Positions 41,626 to 51,652 are shown, numbered from the stretch's first letter. The stretch: 64,000 nucleotides of DNA from Enterobacter sp. RHBSTW-00175 (GCF_013927005.1 NZ_CP055930.1:4588001-4652000), one strand, 5' to 3'. The notes: generated by a model from the letters alone, not told the origin. A program made the numbers and translations.

Positions 41626-44600
41626 ATGTTTACTAAACTCTTGATCGCTAACCGCGGGGCCATTGCCTGCCGCATTCTTCGTACGCTGCGCACCATGAAT
41701 GTGGGCGGTGTGGCAGTCTATTCTGAAGCCGATATCAGCAGCCTGCATATTCGTGAAGCCGATGAGGCCCTGAGTCTGGGCGAGGGCCCGGCGGCGAATA
41801 CGTATCTGGTCACCGATAAAATTATCGCGGCGGCGAAAGCCAGCGGCGCACAGGCTATTCATCCGGGCTACGGGTTTCTCTCGGAAAATGCCGCCTTTGC
41901 CGAAGCCTGTGAAGCCGCAGGGATCGCCTTTGTCGGCCCTACGCCGGAACAGCTTCGTCTGTTTGGCCTGAAACACACTGCCCGCGCACTGGCGAAAGCG
42001 CATGGCGTACCGATGCTGGAAGGCACGGAACTGCTGGCGGATGTTGGCGAAGCGCTTCAGGCCGCTGATACCGTGGGCTACCCGGTGATGCTAAAAAGCA
42101 CGGCCGGGGGCGGCGGTATCGGGATGCGCGTGTGCTATTCCGCCGCCGAACTCAGCGAGGCATTTGATGCCGTGGTGCGCCTGGGCAAAAACAACTTTAG
42201 CGATGCGGGCGTGTTTATTGAGAAGTACATCGAGCGGGCTCGCCATCTCGAAGTGCAGCTGTTTGGTGACGGCAAGGGCGAGGTGATTGCCCTGGGTGTG
42301 CGGGACTGTTCGGTACAGCGCCGTAACCAGAAAGTGCTGGAAGAAACCCCCGCGCCCAACCTGCCTGCAGGCATGGAAAGCGCATTGTGCGAGGCGGCCA
42401 TTAAGCTTGGTAAAGCGGTGAATTACCGCAGCGCGGGCACGGTCGAGTTCGTCTACGACAGCGATGCCGCACGTTTTTATTTCCTCGAAGTGAATACCCG
42501 TTTGCAGGTCGAGCACGGCGTAACGGAGCAGGTTTGGGGCGTCGACCTGGTGCGCTGGATGATTACGCTTGCCGCAGGGGAGATGCCATCGCTTGCTGCG
42601 CTGCGCGAAAGCCTCACCGCCAGTGGGCACGCCATTCAGGCGCGTGTGTATGCTGAAGATCCCGGTCGTCAGTTTCAGCCTTCGCCCGGCCTGCTGACCG
42701 AAGTGGTCTTCCCGGAAGATGACCGCGCCACGTTGCGTATCGACCGTTGGGTGGAATCTGGTTGTGAGGTACCGCCGTTTTTTGACCCGATGCTGGCGAA
42801 GATTATTGCGTGGCAAGCGACAAGGGATGAGGCCATTCGCGCGCTGCACGCGGCACTGGGTGAAACGCGGCTCTACGGCGTGGAGACGAACCGCAGTTAC
42901 CTCCGACAGATTTTAACCTTCACTCCATTTGCCAGCGGCGAACCCTGGACGCGTTGCCTGGAAGGACTGACTTACCAGGCTTCCACCCTGGAGGTGCTTA
43001 GCGCCGGGACACAAACCACGGTTCAGGATTATCCGGGACGCGTGGGGTACTGGGCCGTAGGCGTGCCGCCCTCCGGGCCAATGGACAGCCGTGCCTTGCG
43101 CCTGGGTAACCGCCTGCTCGGTAACGACAAGAGCGCTGCGGCGCTGGAAATCACCCTCAGCGGCCCCACGCTGAAATTCAACTGCGACGCGCAGCTGGCC
43201 GTCACCGGGGCTGAAATAGACCTGACGCTGGACGGCGAACCACTGGCAAACAACGCCGTCTTTACGGTACGCGCCGGGATGACGCTGCGCATGGGGGATA
43301 TTCGCGGTGATGGCGTGCGCAGTTATCTTTGCCTGCGCGGCGGGTTTAACGTGCCGGATTATCTGGGCAGCAAAAGTACCTTCACCCTGGGCCAGTTTGG
43401 CGGGCACGCCGGGCGCGCACTGCGTACCGGGGATGTACTGCACCTTACGCCGCTCACCTCTGCGGGCAGTGAGGCCGTTTTACCCCTGGCGCTGTGCACC
43501 ACGTTTGCGCCCGTGCGTGAACTGCGGGTGATTTACGGGCCGCACGGCGCACCGGAATATTTTACTCCGGGCTATGTGGCAACCTTTTTCGCGACTGAGT
43601 GGGAAGTGCATTTCAACTCCAGCCGCACCGGGGTGCGGCTGATTGGCCCGAAACCAGAGTGGGTGCGTGAAAGCGGTGGCGAAGCGGGGCTGCATCCGTC
43701 GAACATTCACGATAACCCGTACGCCATTGGCGCTGTTGATTTTACGGGTGACATGCCGGTGATCCTCGGCCCGGATGGCCCGAGTCTGGGGGGATTTGTG
43801 TGCCCGGTCACCATCATCGAAGCCGATTTACACGCTGTCGGACAGCTGAAAGCCGGCGATAAGGTGCGCTTTGTGCCCGTGGATATTGCCACTGCACGGC
43901 GGCTGGCGCGGGCGCAGGAGGCACAAATCAACAACCTGCATCCGCAGGATGTGGCGTGGCAACCGTCAGAGCTCTCGTCACCCATAGTTCTTGAGCAGGG
44001 TCATGCGGACAAACGTCTGGTGGCGCGGCTGTCCGGCGATACGCACCTGCTGCTGGAGATTGGCGAGCCGGAGCTGGATCTGGTGCTGCGTTTTCGCGCC
44101 CATGCGCTGATGCAGGCTCTGGAAAGTCGCGCGCTTGACGGGGTTATCGATCTGACGCCAGGTATTCGCTCGTTGCAGGTTCACTATCAGCCGGAAGCGC
44201 TGAGCCTGGCGAGCCTGCTGGATGTGGTTGCCGGTTTGTGGCAAAGCGTCTGCGAGCGCGAGGATCTGGATGTGCCTTCGCGTATCGTCTGGCTGCCGCT
44301 GTCATGGGACGATCCTGCCTGCCAGAAGGCTATCGACAAATATATGACCACCGTGCGTCGTGATGCGCCATGGTGCCCGAGCAACCTGGAGTTTATTCGC
44401 CGTATCAACGATCTGGCGAATATCGACCAGGTCTACAAAACGGTGTTTGACGCCAGCTATCTGGTGATGGGGCTAGGGGATGTTTACCTCGGTGCGCCGG
44501 TGGCCACGCCGCTCGACCCGCGTCATCGTCTGGTGACCACCAAGTACAACCCGGCGCGTACCTGGACGGCGGAAAACTCGGTGGGTATCGGTGGGGCATA

Positions 44601-45228
44601 TCTGTGTGTTTACGGGATGGAAGGACCTGGCGGGTATCAGTTTGTCGGGCGCACGTTGCAGATGTGGAATCGCTATCACGCGGTTGAGGACTTCGGCGGT
44701 AAGCCCTGGCTGCTGCGCTTCTTCGACCAGATCCGTTTCTATCCTGTCTCTGCCGACGAGCTGCTGACCATCCGGCGTGATTTCCCGCTGGGACGCTATC
44801 CGCTGCGCATCGAGCACACCACACTGAAGCTGGCGGAATATCAGCAGTTCCTTACCGATGAAGCCACGGAAATTGCCGCGTTTCGCACGCATCAGCAGGG
44901 GGCGTTTGACGCAGAGCGCGAACGCTGGATTGCCAACGGTCAGGCCCATTTCGACAGCAGTGATGTGCTGGTGGATGAAGGGGACGATGCACCGCTCAAA
45001 CCCGGCCAGGAAGGGGTTGAAAGCCCGGTGTCTGGCAATCTGTGGCAAGTGAATGTTGAAGTCGGCAAGCCGGTACGGGAAGGTGATGTGCTGGTGGTGT
45101 TGGAATCCATGAAGATGGAGATCCCGCTGCTTGCCACACAGGACGGTGTGGTAAGCCAGGTGCGCGTGCAGCCGGGGTCATCGGTTCGCGCAGGGCAGTG
45201 TGTGGTCGTTCTGGAGAAAACAGCATGA
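41626..45228 (+). CDS. Guanidine carboxylase (annotated as urea carboxylase)
   Basis: 1200-residue biotin-dependent ligase. Order of parts: biotin carboxylase with ATP-grasp loop KSTAGGGGIGMR (about 1-450); KipA-like carboxyltransferase half (about 460-760, TVQDYPGRVGYWAVGVPPSGPM in parts); KipI-like half (about 850-1050, GAPVATPLDPRHRLVTTKYN); and C-terminal biotin carrier (about 1130-1200) with biotinylated lysine in ESMKMEIP. It carboxylates guanidine or urea with ATP and bicarbonate. The riboswitches and DUF1989 pair argue strongly for guanidine. Stop overlaps the next start (ATGA). Confidence 0.93.
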   Translation: MFTKLLIANRGAIACRILRTLRTMNVGGVAVYSEADISSLHIREADEALSLGEGPAANTYLVTDKIIAAAKASGAQAIHPGYGFLSENAAFAEACEAAGIAFVGPTPEQLRLFGLKHTARALAKAHGVPMLEGTELLADVGEALQAADTVGYPVMLKSTAGGGGIGMRVCYSAAELSEAFDAVVRLGKNNFSDAGVFIEKYIERARHLEVQLFGDGKGEVIALGVRDCSVQRRNQKVLEETPAPNLPAGMESALCEAAIKLGKAVNYRSAGTVEFVYDSDAARFYFLEVNTRLQVEHGVTEQVWGVDLVRWMITLAAGEMPSLAALRESLTASGHAIQARVYAEDPGRQFQPSPGLLTEVVFPEDDRATLRIDRWVESGCEVPPFFDPMLAKIIAWQATRDEAIRALHAALGETRLYGVETNRSYLRQILTFTPFASGEPWTRCLEGLTYQASTLEVLSAGTQTTVQDYPGRVGYWAVGVPPSGPMDSRALRLGNRLLGNDKSAAALEITLSGPTLKFNCDAQLAVTGAEIDLTLDGEPLANNAVFTVRAGMTLRMGDIRGDGVRSYLCLRGGFNVPDYLGSKSTFTLGQFGGHAGRALRTGDVLHLTPLTSAGSEAVLPLALCTTFAPVRELRVIYGPHGAPEYFTPGYVATFFATEWEVHFNSSRTGVRLIGPKPEWVRESGGEAGLHPSNIHDNPYAIGAVDFTGDMPVILGPDGPSLGGFVCPVTIIEADLHAVGQLKAGDKVRFVPVDIATARRLARAQEAQINNLHPQDVAWQPSELSSPIVLEQGHADKRLVARLSGDTHLLLEIGEPELDLVLRFRAHALMQALESRALDGVIDLTPGIRSLQVHYQPEALSLASLLDVVAGLWQSVCEREDLDVPSRIVWLPLSWDDPACQKAIDKYMTTVRRDAPWCPSNLEFIRRINDLANIDQVYKTVFDASYLVMGLGDVYLGAPVATPLDPRHRLVTTKYNPARTWTAENSVGIGGAYLCVYGMEGPGGYQFVGRTLQMWNRYHAVEDFGGKPWLLRFFDQIRFYPVSADELLTIRRDFPLGRYPLRIEHTTLKLAEYQQFLTDEATEIAAFRTHQQGAFDAERERWIANGQAHFDSSDVLVDEGDDAPLKPGQEGVESPVSGNLWQVNVEVGKPVREGDVLVVLESMKMEIPLLATQDGVVSQVRVQPGSSVRAGQCVVVLEKTA

Positions 45229-47027
45229 TGCATCCATTTGATTTACGTCTTGATGTTCTGGCTCAGGCCTACAGTGAAGGGCGTTTTACGCCGCGTGAAG
45301 TTATTACCACGCTGCGTGAGCGTGCGCTGGCGTTAAACCCGGAGTTTAACGCCTTTATTTATATCCTGACGTCAGCCGAGCTGGAGCCGTATCTCGCCGC
45401 GCTGGAAGGGGCTGATCCTGCATCGTTACCGCTGTATGGCATCCCCTTTGCCATCAAGGACAACATCGATCTGGCGAGGATTGAAACCACCGCGGCCTGC
45501 CCGGCGTTTTCCTACCGGGCGCAAGAGGATGCGACCATTGTTGCGCAGTTGATCGCGTTGGGTGCAGTACCGCTCGGAAAGACCAACCTTGACCAGTTTG
45601 CCACCGGGTTAAACGGCACCCGTTCACCGTATGGCCTGTGTCGTAATAGCGTTCATGCGGATTATCCGTCGGGTGGATCCAGTGCCGGGTCGTCCCTGGC
45701 AGTTGCCCTGGGAATGACGAGTTTCGCCCTTGGAACGGACACCGCGGGAAGCGGTCGCGTTCCAGCCTCGCTGAATAACCTGGTCGGGCTGAAAGCCACC
45801 AAAGGGTTAATCTCCACCGCTGGCGTGGTGCCGGCCTGCCGCACGCTGGACTGCGTGACCTTTTTTACCGCTACCGCCGCAGAAGCCAGCCGCCTGCTGG
45901 CACTGACGGCGGTACTTGACCCGCGTGATGATTACAGCCGCGCTAACCCATCCTGGAATGGTATTCAGGCCTTTGGCGCACCAGAGCCCGGGTTCCGCTT
46001 TGGGATCCCGGATACTCTGGAATTCCTGGGATGTGCCGAAAGTGAAGCGCTGTTTAATGCCGCTAAAGCACGCCTGATAGCGCTTGGCGGCGTACCGGAA
46101 ATCATCGATTTCTCGCCGTTTCTGGCTGCGGCAAGACTGTTATACGACGGTCCGTGGGTGGCAGAGCGTTATCACGTGGCGGGTAAACTGATTGAGGAGC
46201 AACCAGATGCCGTGCTGCCGGTGATCCGCGATGTCCTGCAAAAGGCACCGTCAACGGATGCGGTGGCTGCGTTTGATGCCCAGTACAAATTGCAGCATTA
46301 CAAAATGCAGTGTGATGCCATTATGGCAGGGGTTTCATGTGTATTAACGCCAACCTATCCACGGCCTGTGACCCTGGCGGAGCTGGCGGCAGAGCCGGTG
46401 AAACGCAATTCCGACCTTGGGGTATACACCAACTTTATGAACCTGCTCGACTACGCGGCGGTTGCGGTTCCGGCGGGCGTTATGGCGAATGGGTTGCCTT
46501 CTGGGGTGACGCTGTTTGGCCGCGCTTTTACAGACCAGTATTTGCTGAGCCTTGCCGATGCTTTACAACGCACTCAGCCGCTGGCTTTGCCTGGCGGGCG
46601 AGACATGCGCTCTGAAGCCCCGGCAACATGTGCAACCCACGACAAAATGGCCATTGTGGTTTGCGGCGCTCATCTTGACGGACTGGCGCTAAATAACCAG
46701 TTGCGTCAGCGTGGAGCCACCTTGCAGAAAGCCACCCGCAGTGCACCACATTACCGGCTGTATGCACTGGCAGATGGTAAACGGCCCGGCATGGTACGTA
46801 CCCGGGAGCAGGGGGCAGCTATCGCGGTTGAGGTGTGGGACGTGCCGCACAGCGAAGTGGGATCGTTTCTGGCCGGTATTCCCGCGCCTTTGGGGTTAGG
46901 CAAAATCGAGCTGGAGGACGGGCGCTGGTTAACCGGGTTTATCTGCGAAGAGTATGGATTGCAGAACGCGCGGGACATTACGGAGTTTGGCGGGTGGCGC
47001 GCTTGGCTTGCCAGCAGTAAGCAATAA
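45225..47027 (+). CDS. atzF: Allophanate hydrolase
   Basis: 600 residues. N-terminal amidase-signature domain with Lys in FAIKDNID (near residue 78) and Ser in GGSSAGSSLAVA (near 150) of the Ser-Ser-Lys triad. C-terminal domain from about residue 465 (LALNNQLRQRGATL...GLGKIELEDGRWLTGFICE) is specific to allophanate hydrolase. It hydrolyses allophanate to CO2 and ammonia, the last step of guanidine or urea-carboxylase catabolism. Translation is coupled to the carboxylase by a 4-bp overlap. Confidence 0.93.
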   Translation: MMHPFDLRLDVLAQAYSEGRFTPREVITTLRERALALNPEFNAFIYILTSAELEPYLAALEGADPASLPLYGIPFAIKDNIDLARIETTAACPAFSYRAQEDATIVAQLIALGAVPLGKTNLDQFATGLNGTRSPYGLCRNSVHADYPSGGSSAGSSLAVALGMTSFALGTDTAGSGRVPASLNNLVGLKATKGLISTAGVVPACRTLDCVTFFTATAAEASRLLALTAVLDPRDDYSRANPSWNGIQAFGAPEPGFRFGIPDTLEFLGCAESEALFNAAKARLIALGGVPEIIDFSPFLAAARLLYDGPWVAERYHVAGKLIEEQPDAVLPVIRDVLQKAPSTDAVAAFDAQYKLQHYKMQCDAIMAGVSCVLTPTYPRPVTLAELAAEPVKRNSDLGVYTNFMNLLDYAAVAVPAGVMANGLPSGVTLFGRAFTDQYLLSLADALQRTQPLALPGGRDMRSEAPATCATHDKMAIVVCGAHLDGLALNNQLRQRGATLQKATRSAPHYRLYALADGKRPGMVRTREQGAAIAVEVWDVPHSEVGSFLAGIPAPLGLGKIELEDGRWLTGFICEEYGLQNARDITEFGGWRAWLASSKQ

Positions 47028-47040
47028 AAAGCTGAAAAGG

Positions 47041-47064
47041 GCAGCCAGTGGAAACACTGGCTGC
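47041..47064. terminator. Hairpin between convergent allophanate hydrolase and dmsD
   Basis: GCAGCCAGTG-GAAA-CACTGGCTGC, perfect 10-bp stem with a stable GNRA loop. No adjacent T-run, so termination is likely but not certain. Confidence 0.65.
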
Positions 47065-47070
47065 GAGGGT

Positions 47071-47685
47071 TTAACGGTAAAGCGGTTTTTCCGCGACCGG
47101 GATCAGCAGGGTAGATTGCCAGTCAGCCAGCGTAAGCTGCGCCAGTTTTCCGAGGGCAACGTAGAAAGGGTGCCCGGCATTGTCGATAAACACCGAGAGG
47201 AAGCGGTGGCTCCACGGCAGAAGATGCCATGCCAGCAGTTGGTCGCATTGCGTATCACGCCCATTCTCCGCAAGCCAGGCTGCCAGCATCAGTAACGTGC
47301 CGATATGATCTTCTGGCTCGTTTTGTTGCATGTCGAAAGCTATCGCGTTTTCACGCATCCACTGGCGCAGGGCCAGGGTCGACTCACCGAATAAAACGGA
47401 CTCACGATCCAGCCAGACGGAACCCCACGGCGGGGCCGGGAGTGCATAGGGGCCAATAAACAGGCGTTGCCAGGCCTCTGATAACGGCTCATCGGCAGGG
47501 GTTTTAAACGTCTGCGCGATACTAACCAGCGACTGATGGGCGTACGGCCAGTCCTGATACCAGTCGCTTGTGGTGAGCGCACTCACCAGCGGTGCAGCCT
47601 GTTCGCTGTCCGGGGCATACCCGAACAGTGCGCCCAGAACCCGGGCACTGAAAGCGAAAGACTCGCGTTGTGATAATTCAATCAT
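47071..47685 (-). CDS. dmsD: DmsD, Tat proofreading chaperone
   Basis: 204 residues of the TorD/DmsD redox-enzyme maturation family. The family words EAWQRLFIGPYALPAPPWGSV and PEDHIGTLLMLAAWL (quoted in part) are present. It binds the twin-arginine leader of the catalytic subunit until cofactor insertion is complete. Last gene of the ynfE-G-H-dmsD operon, as in E. coli. Confidence 0.94.
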   Translation of the reverse strand: MIELSQRESFAFSARVLGALFGYAPDSEQAAPLVSALTTSDWYQDWPYAHQSLVSIAQTFKTPADEPLSEAWQRLFIGPYALPAPPWGSVWLDRESVLFGESTLALRQWMRENAIAFDMQQNEPEDHIGTLLMLAAWLAENGRDTQCDQLLAWHLLPWSHRFLSVFIDNAGHPFYVALGKLAQLTLADWQSTLLIPVAEKPLYR

Positions 47686-47729
47686 TACGACATTCCTTGC
47701 GCGTGTGCGGGTTGCCCCGCACGCGTGTA

Positions 47730-48584
47730 TTAACCGGCAATCGCCATACCTGCGGTCATGTGCAGGCCGTAAAACAGCCCGCGGCCAATCAGCTCACCGA
47801 ATACCACCAGCACAATCCCGGCGAACAGGCCGAGCGTTTTTGGCTCCTGGCGGCGAATAAGCGGGCACAGCCAGCAACCTAATCCGGCTGTTACTAACAG
47901 GATACGCCAGATTTGCCATGTGCCATACTCCGGTAGCAGGGCACTGGCCTGCTGGACTGAGCTGTGGATCGTGGCTAATTCGTTACTTTGCAGCACAATC
48001 ACACCCACGCTTGCCAGCAGTGCCAGGACGCTCAGCGTCGCGGCGGCAGAACCCTTAAAGGGTGCCCTGGCCACTCGTAGCAACAGTGCCGCAAACAGCG
48101 GGCCGCCAAGAACTAACGTCAGGAAAAACGCCAGCGTGGTGTAGCCGGTGTACCAGGTGGGGACGGTGTCTATCTGATATACACGGGTCATCGCCCAGAC
48201 AAAAACCAGGCCAAGAAGCTGGCTCACCAGCAGCCAGATTTTGCCCAGCGCCGGGGGCATTTTACCGATAACAGACACCAGCCACCAGAACCCGCCAACG
48301 GCAAAAAACACCGAGCCGGCCGCGATTTCGTTACTGAGCGCGGAGGCGCCGACGCGGTTAAGCGAATTAAACGCGCGGATCGGGGAGCCCAGATGCAGCA
48401 CCGAGGCGATAAAGCCAATCCCCATCACAACCCATAAAAAGAACATGCTGCGCACAATGCGCGCTTTTGCAACTGCGTCTTCCTCTTTGAACCAGGCAAA
48501 TCCGCTGACAATTAACGCACCTGCCACGCACTGCCCAAAGACGGTGAAGATCACCAGCGGCCATTCATGCCATCCACTTCCCAT
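47730..48584 (-). CDS. ynfH: YnfH, membrane anchor subunit of DMSO-reductase-like enzyme
   Basis: 284 residues with about eight membrane helices, DmsC family. GSGWHEWPLVIFTVFGQCV is the typical N-terminus. It anchors the periplasmic catalytic subunits and takes electrons from menaquinol. It is separated by 1 bp from ynfG. Confidence 0.93.
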   Translation of the reverse strand: MGSGWHEWPLVIFTVFGQCVAGALIVSGFAWFKEEDAVAKARIVRSMFFLWVVMGIGFIASVLHLGSPIRAFNSLNRVGASALSNEIAAGSVFFAVGGFWWLVSVIGKMPPALGKIWLLVSQLLGLVFVWAMTRVYQIDTVPTWYTGYTTLAFFLTLVLGGPLFAALLLRVARAPFKGSAAATLSVLALLASVGVIVLQSNELATIHSSVQQASALLPEYGTWQIWRILLVTAGLGCWLCPLIRRQEPKTLGLFAGIVLVVFGELIGRGLFYGLHMTAGMAIAG

Positions 48585-48585
48585 C

Positions 48586-49203
48586 TCACACCTCCTTCGG
48601 ATTTGCCAGGTAGCCGGTGGTATCCCCCGTCGGGCGGCTGTTGGCGTTAGGTTTAATCACAATGCTCGGCTTCGTGAAATGCGCAGACGGCAGGGGCGCT
48701 ACTGCTGCAAGCTGGCCGTGCTTTTGGCGCAACTCTTCAATCGGGCCAAAGTCCAGCGCACGCAGCGGGCAGGATTCCACGCAAATCGGCTTTTTACCGT
48801 CGGCCACGCGGGTGTGGCAGCCGTCGCACTTGGTCATATGGCCTTTGGCGGCGTTGTACTGCGGCGCACCATACGGGCAGGCCATGTGGCAGTAGCGGCA
48901 GCCGATACAGACATCTTCATCCACCACCACAAAACCATCGTCACGCTTGTGCATCGCCCCGCTCGGACACACTTTGGTGCAGGCCGGATCTTCGCAGTGG
49001 TTGCAGGCAATCGACAGGTAGTAGGCAAACACGTTCTGATGCCAGACGCCGTTATCCTCCTGCCAGTCGCCACCGGCGTATTCGTAAATACGGCGGAAGC
49101 TGACATCCGGGGTTAAGTCTTTGTAATCCTTACAGGCCAGTTCGCAGGTCTTGCAACCGGTGCAGCGGCTGGAATCAATATAAAATCCATACTGGGTTGT
49201 CAT
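48586..49203 (-). CDS. ynfG: YnfG, iron-sulfur subunit
   Basis: 205 residues, DmsB family. Four ferredoxin-like cysteine sets: CTGCKTCELAC, CNHCEDPACTKVCP, CIGCRYCHMACP and CDGCHTRV...CVESCP. It passes electrons from the anchor to the molybdenum subunit. It lies 10 bp after the catalytic gene. Confidence 0.96.
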   Translation of the reverse strand: MTTQYGFYIDSSRCTGCKTCELACKDYKDLTPDVSFRRIYEYAGGDWQEDNGVWHQNVFAYYLSIACNHCEDPACTKVCPSGAMHKRDDGFVVVDEDVCIGCRYCHMACPYGAPQYNAAKGHMTKCDGCHTRVADGKKPICVESCPLRALDFGPIEELRQKHGQLAAVAPLPSAHFTKPSIVIKPNANSRPTGDTTGYLANPKEV

Positions 49204-49213
49204 CGGTTACTCC

Positions 49214-51652
49214 TTATACCTTCTCGATCTGCACCAGGTTGGTGTGTTGTGGGTTACCTTTCGCCAGCGGAGAAGGGCGGTGCGTGGTCAGCGTGTTGAT
49301 GCAGGAGCCGTGGTCAACCCGATCGCCATTCATGTTGGCATCGTGCCAGGCACCCTGGCCCATGGCGCTCACGCCCGGCATGATGCGCGGCGTGACTTTC
49401 GCCGGAATACGCAGTTCCCCACGGCCATTGAAGACGCGCACAATATCGCCGTTTTTAATCCCGCGTTGCGCGGCATCGACCGGGTTCAGCCAGACTTCCT
49501 GGCGGCACGCCGCTTTCAGTACGTCGACGTTGCCGTAGCTTGAGTGGGTGCGGGCCTTAAAGTGGAAGCCAAACAGCTGCAGCGGGTAGGTGCTGCGTTC
49601 AGGTGCATCCCATCCGTCAAACGTGGAGGCATACACCGGCAGCGGGGTGATGGTTTCGTCTTTTTCCAGCTCCCAGGTCGAGGCGATTTTCGCAAGCGGG
49701 CTGGAGTAAATTTCAATCTTACCGGAAGGGGTTTTCAGCGGGTTCGCCGCAGGGTCATCGCGGAATTTCTTGTATGCGACAAAGTGCCCGGCAGGATCTT
49801 TGCGCTTATAAATACCCATTTTTTTCAGCTCATCATACGAAGGCAGTTTGGCGTCTTTTTCCAGCATTTTGGCGTACAGATACTGTAACCACTGCTCCTG
49901 AGTGCGCCCTTCAGTAAACTGCTGATAAATATCCGGGCCGAGTCGTTTAGCGACTTCACTCATGATCCAGTAGATCGGTTTGCGTTCGAACTTCGGTGCG
50001 GTAACCGGCTGGAGGAATATCAGGTAACCCATGTTACCGGCGTAGTCGTTAGGAATAATGTCTTCCTGCTCTACGGTCATCAGGTCTGGCAACACGATGT
50101 CGGCGTACTTCGCGGACGAGGTCATGAAGTTGTCGATCACGACGATCATTTCGCATTTGCTTTCGTCCTGCAAAATGTCGTGGGTTTTATTGATATCGGA
50201 ATGCTGGTTGGTGATGGTGTTCCCGGCATAGTTCCAGATAAATTTAATCGGCACGTCGAGCTTATCTTTGCCACGCACGCCGTCGCGCAGCGCCGTCATT
50301 TCCGGGCCGCGCACAATGGCGTCCGTCCAGCTAAAGCAGGAGATTTGCGTTTTTACCGGGTTATCCGGCAGCGGCATACGTTCGATGGTGATGGTGTAGG
50401 TAGACTCACGCGCGCCGCTGTTGCCGCCGTTGATCCCTACGTTGCCGGTCAGAATTGGCAGCATGGCAATAGCGCGCGAGGTTTGTTCGCCGTTCGCCTG
50501 ACGCTGCGGCCCCCAGCCCTGGCAGATATAGGCCGGTTTCGCTGAGCCGATTTCGCGGGCAAGCTTGATGATACGCTCCGCTGGAATACCCGTAATACGT
50601 GACGCCCATTCCGGCGTTTTGGCGGTGGCATCATCGCCCTGGCCGAGGATATACGCTTTGTAGTGGCCGTTGGCTGGCGCACCTTCCGGCAGCGTTTTCT
50701 CATCGTAGCCTACGCAGTATTTATCCAGGAACGGTTGATCAACCAGGTTTTCGTCAATCAATACCCAAGCAATCCCGGCGACCAGCGCGGCATCGGTGCC
50801 CGGGCGAATCGGTATCCATTCGTCTTCGCGTCCGGCGGCGGTGTCGGTATAGCGTGGATCGATAACGATCATGCGGGCATTGGAACGCTCGCGGGCCTGT
50901 TCCAGATAGTAAGTGATCCCGCCGCCGCTCATGCGCGTTTCCGCCGGGTTATTACCGAACATCACCACCAGTTTAGTGTTTTCGATATCGGAGGTGCTGT
51001 TGCCGTCGTTGCTGCCATAAGTGTAAGGCATTGCGCAGGCAATTTGTGCCGTACTGTAGGTGCCGTAATGGCTCAGGAAACCGCCGTAGCAGTTCATCAG
51101 ACGCGCCACTAACGAGGCATAAGGGGAGGAGCGGGTGATGTTACCCCCGACAATGCCTGAGGAGTAGTTGATGTACACCGCTTCATTACCATACTTTTCC
51201 ACCACGCCTTTCAGGCTGGCAGTGAGGGTATTCAGGGCTTCATCCCAGCTAATGCGCTCAAACTTGCCCTCGCCGCGTTTACCCACGCGTTTCATCGGGT
51301 AGTTAAGGCGATCCGGGTGGTTGATACGACGACGGATTGACCGTCCGCGAAGGCAGGCGCGAACCTGATGATTGCCGTATATATCGTCGCCGGTGTTATC
51401 GGTTTCCACCCAATACACTTCGTTATCGCGCACGTGCAGGCGCAGCGCACACCGGCTACCGCAGTTTACGGAGCAGGCTCCCCAGACCACTTTATCTTCA
51501 GCGGGAGACACGGCATCTTTCACCGCTGCGGCTGCGCTTTTCAAACCGAAAGGTAATGAAAGCCCACCGGCGGCAAGCGCCAGTGAGCCAATTGCGGTGG
51601 ATTTAACCAGCGTTCGACGGCTAATCCCGCCGTGGATATCTGCCTCGGACAT
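49214..51652 (-). CDS. ynfE: YnfE/YnfF-type molybdopterin oxidoreductase catalytic subunit
   Basis: 812 residues with a twin-arginine signal (SRRTLVKSTAIG, then a hydrophobic stretch). A [4Fe-4S] motif CSVNCGSRC follows the mature start, then the bis-MGD domains (RGRSIRRRINHPDRLNYPMKR in part). E. coli has two tandem paralogues, ynfE and ynfF; here only one is present. Predicted anaerobic reductase of S- or Se-oxides (selenate in E. coli). An FNR-type site lies upstream. Confidence 0.93.
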   Translation of the reverse strand: MSEADIHGGISRRTLVKSTAIGSLALAAGGLSLPFGLKSAAAAVKDAVSPAEDKVVWGACSVNCGSRCALRLHVRDNEVYWVETDNTGDDIYGNHQVRACLRGRSIRRRINHPDRLNYPMKRVGKRGEGKFERISWDEALNTLTASLKGVVEKYGNEAVYINYSSGIVGGNITRSSPYASLVARLMNCYGGFLSHYGTYSTAQIACAMPYTYGSNDGNSTSDIENTKLVVMFGNNPAETRMSGGGITYYLEQARERSNARMIVIDPRYTDTAAGREDEWIPIRPGTDAALVAGIAWVLIDENLVDQPFLDKYCVGYDEKTLPEGAPANGHYKAYILGQGDDATAKTPEWASRITGIPAERIIKLAREIGSAKPAYICQGWGPQRQANGEQTSRAIAMLPILTGNVGINGGNSGARESTYTITIERMPLPDNPVKTQISCFSWTDAIVRGPEMTALRDGVRGKDKLDVPIKFIWNYAGNTITNQHSDINKTHDILQDESKCEMIVVIDNFMTSSAKYADIVLPDLMTVEQEDIIPNDYAGNMGYLIFLQPVTAPKFERKPIYWIMSEVAKRLGPDIYQQFTEGRTQEQWLQYLYAKMLEKDAKLPSYDELKKMGIYKRKDPAGHFVAYKKFRDDPAANPLKTPSGKIEIYSSPLAKIASTWELEKDETITPLPVYASTFDGWDAPERSTYPLQLFGFHFKARTHSSYGNVDVLKAACRQEVWLNPVDAAQRGIKNGDIVRVFNGRGELRIPAKVTPRIMPGVSAMGQGAWHDANMNGDRVDHGSCINTLTTHRPSPLAKGNPQHTNLVQIEKV

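Noticed and set aside
42091..42849. 252-codon minus-strand frame opposite the carboxylase
   Set aside because: Antisense shadow; the sense strand holds the biotin carboxylase domain.
41626..45228. Reading the carboxylase as a plain urea carboxylase
   Set aside because: Two guanidine riboswitches and the DUF1989 pair point to guanidine. Residue-level proof of specificity was not possible here.
48241..49116. 291-codon plus-strand frame opposite ynfG/ynfH
   Set aside because: Antisense of two recognised genes, with no domain signature.
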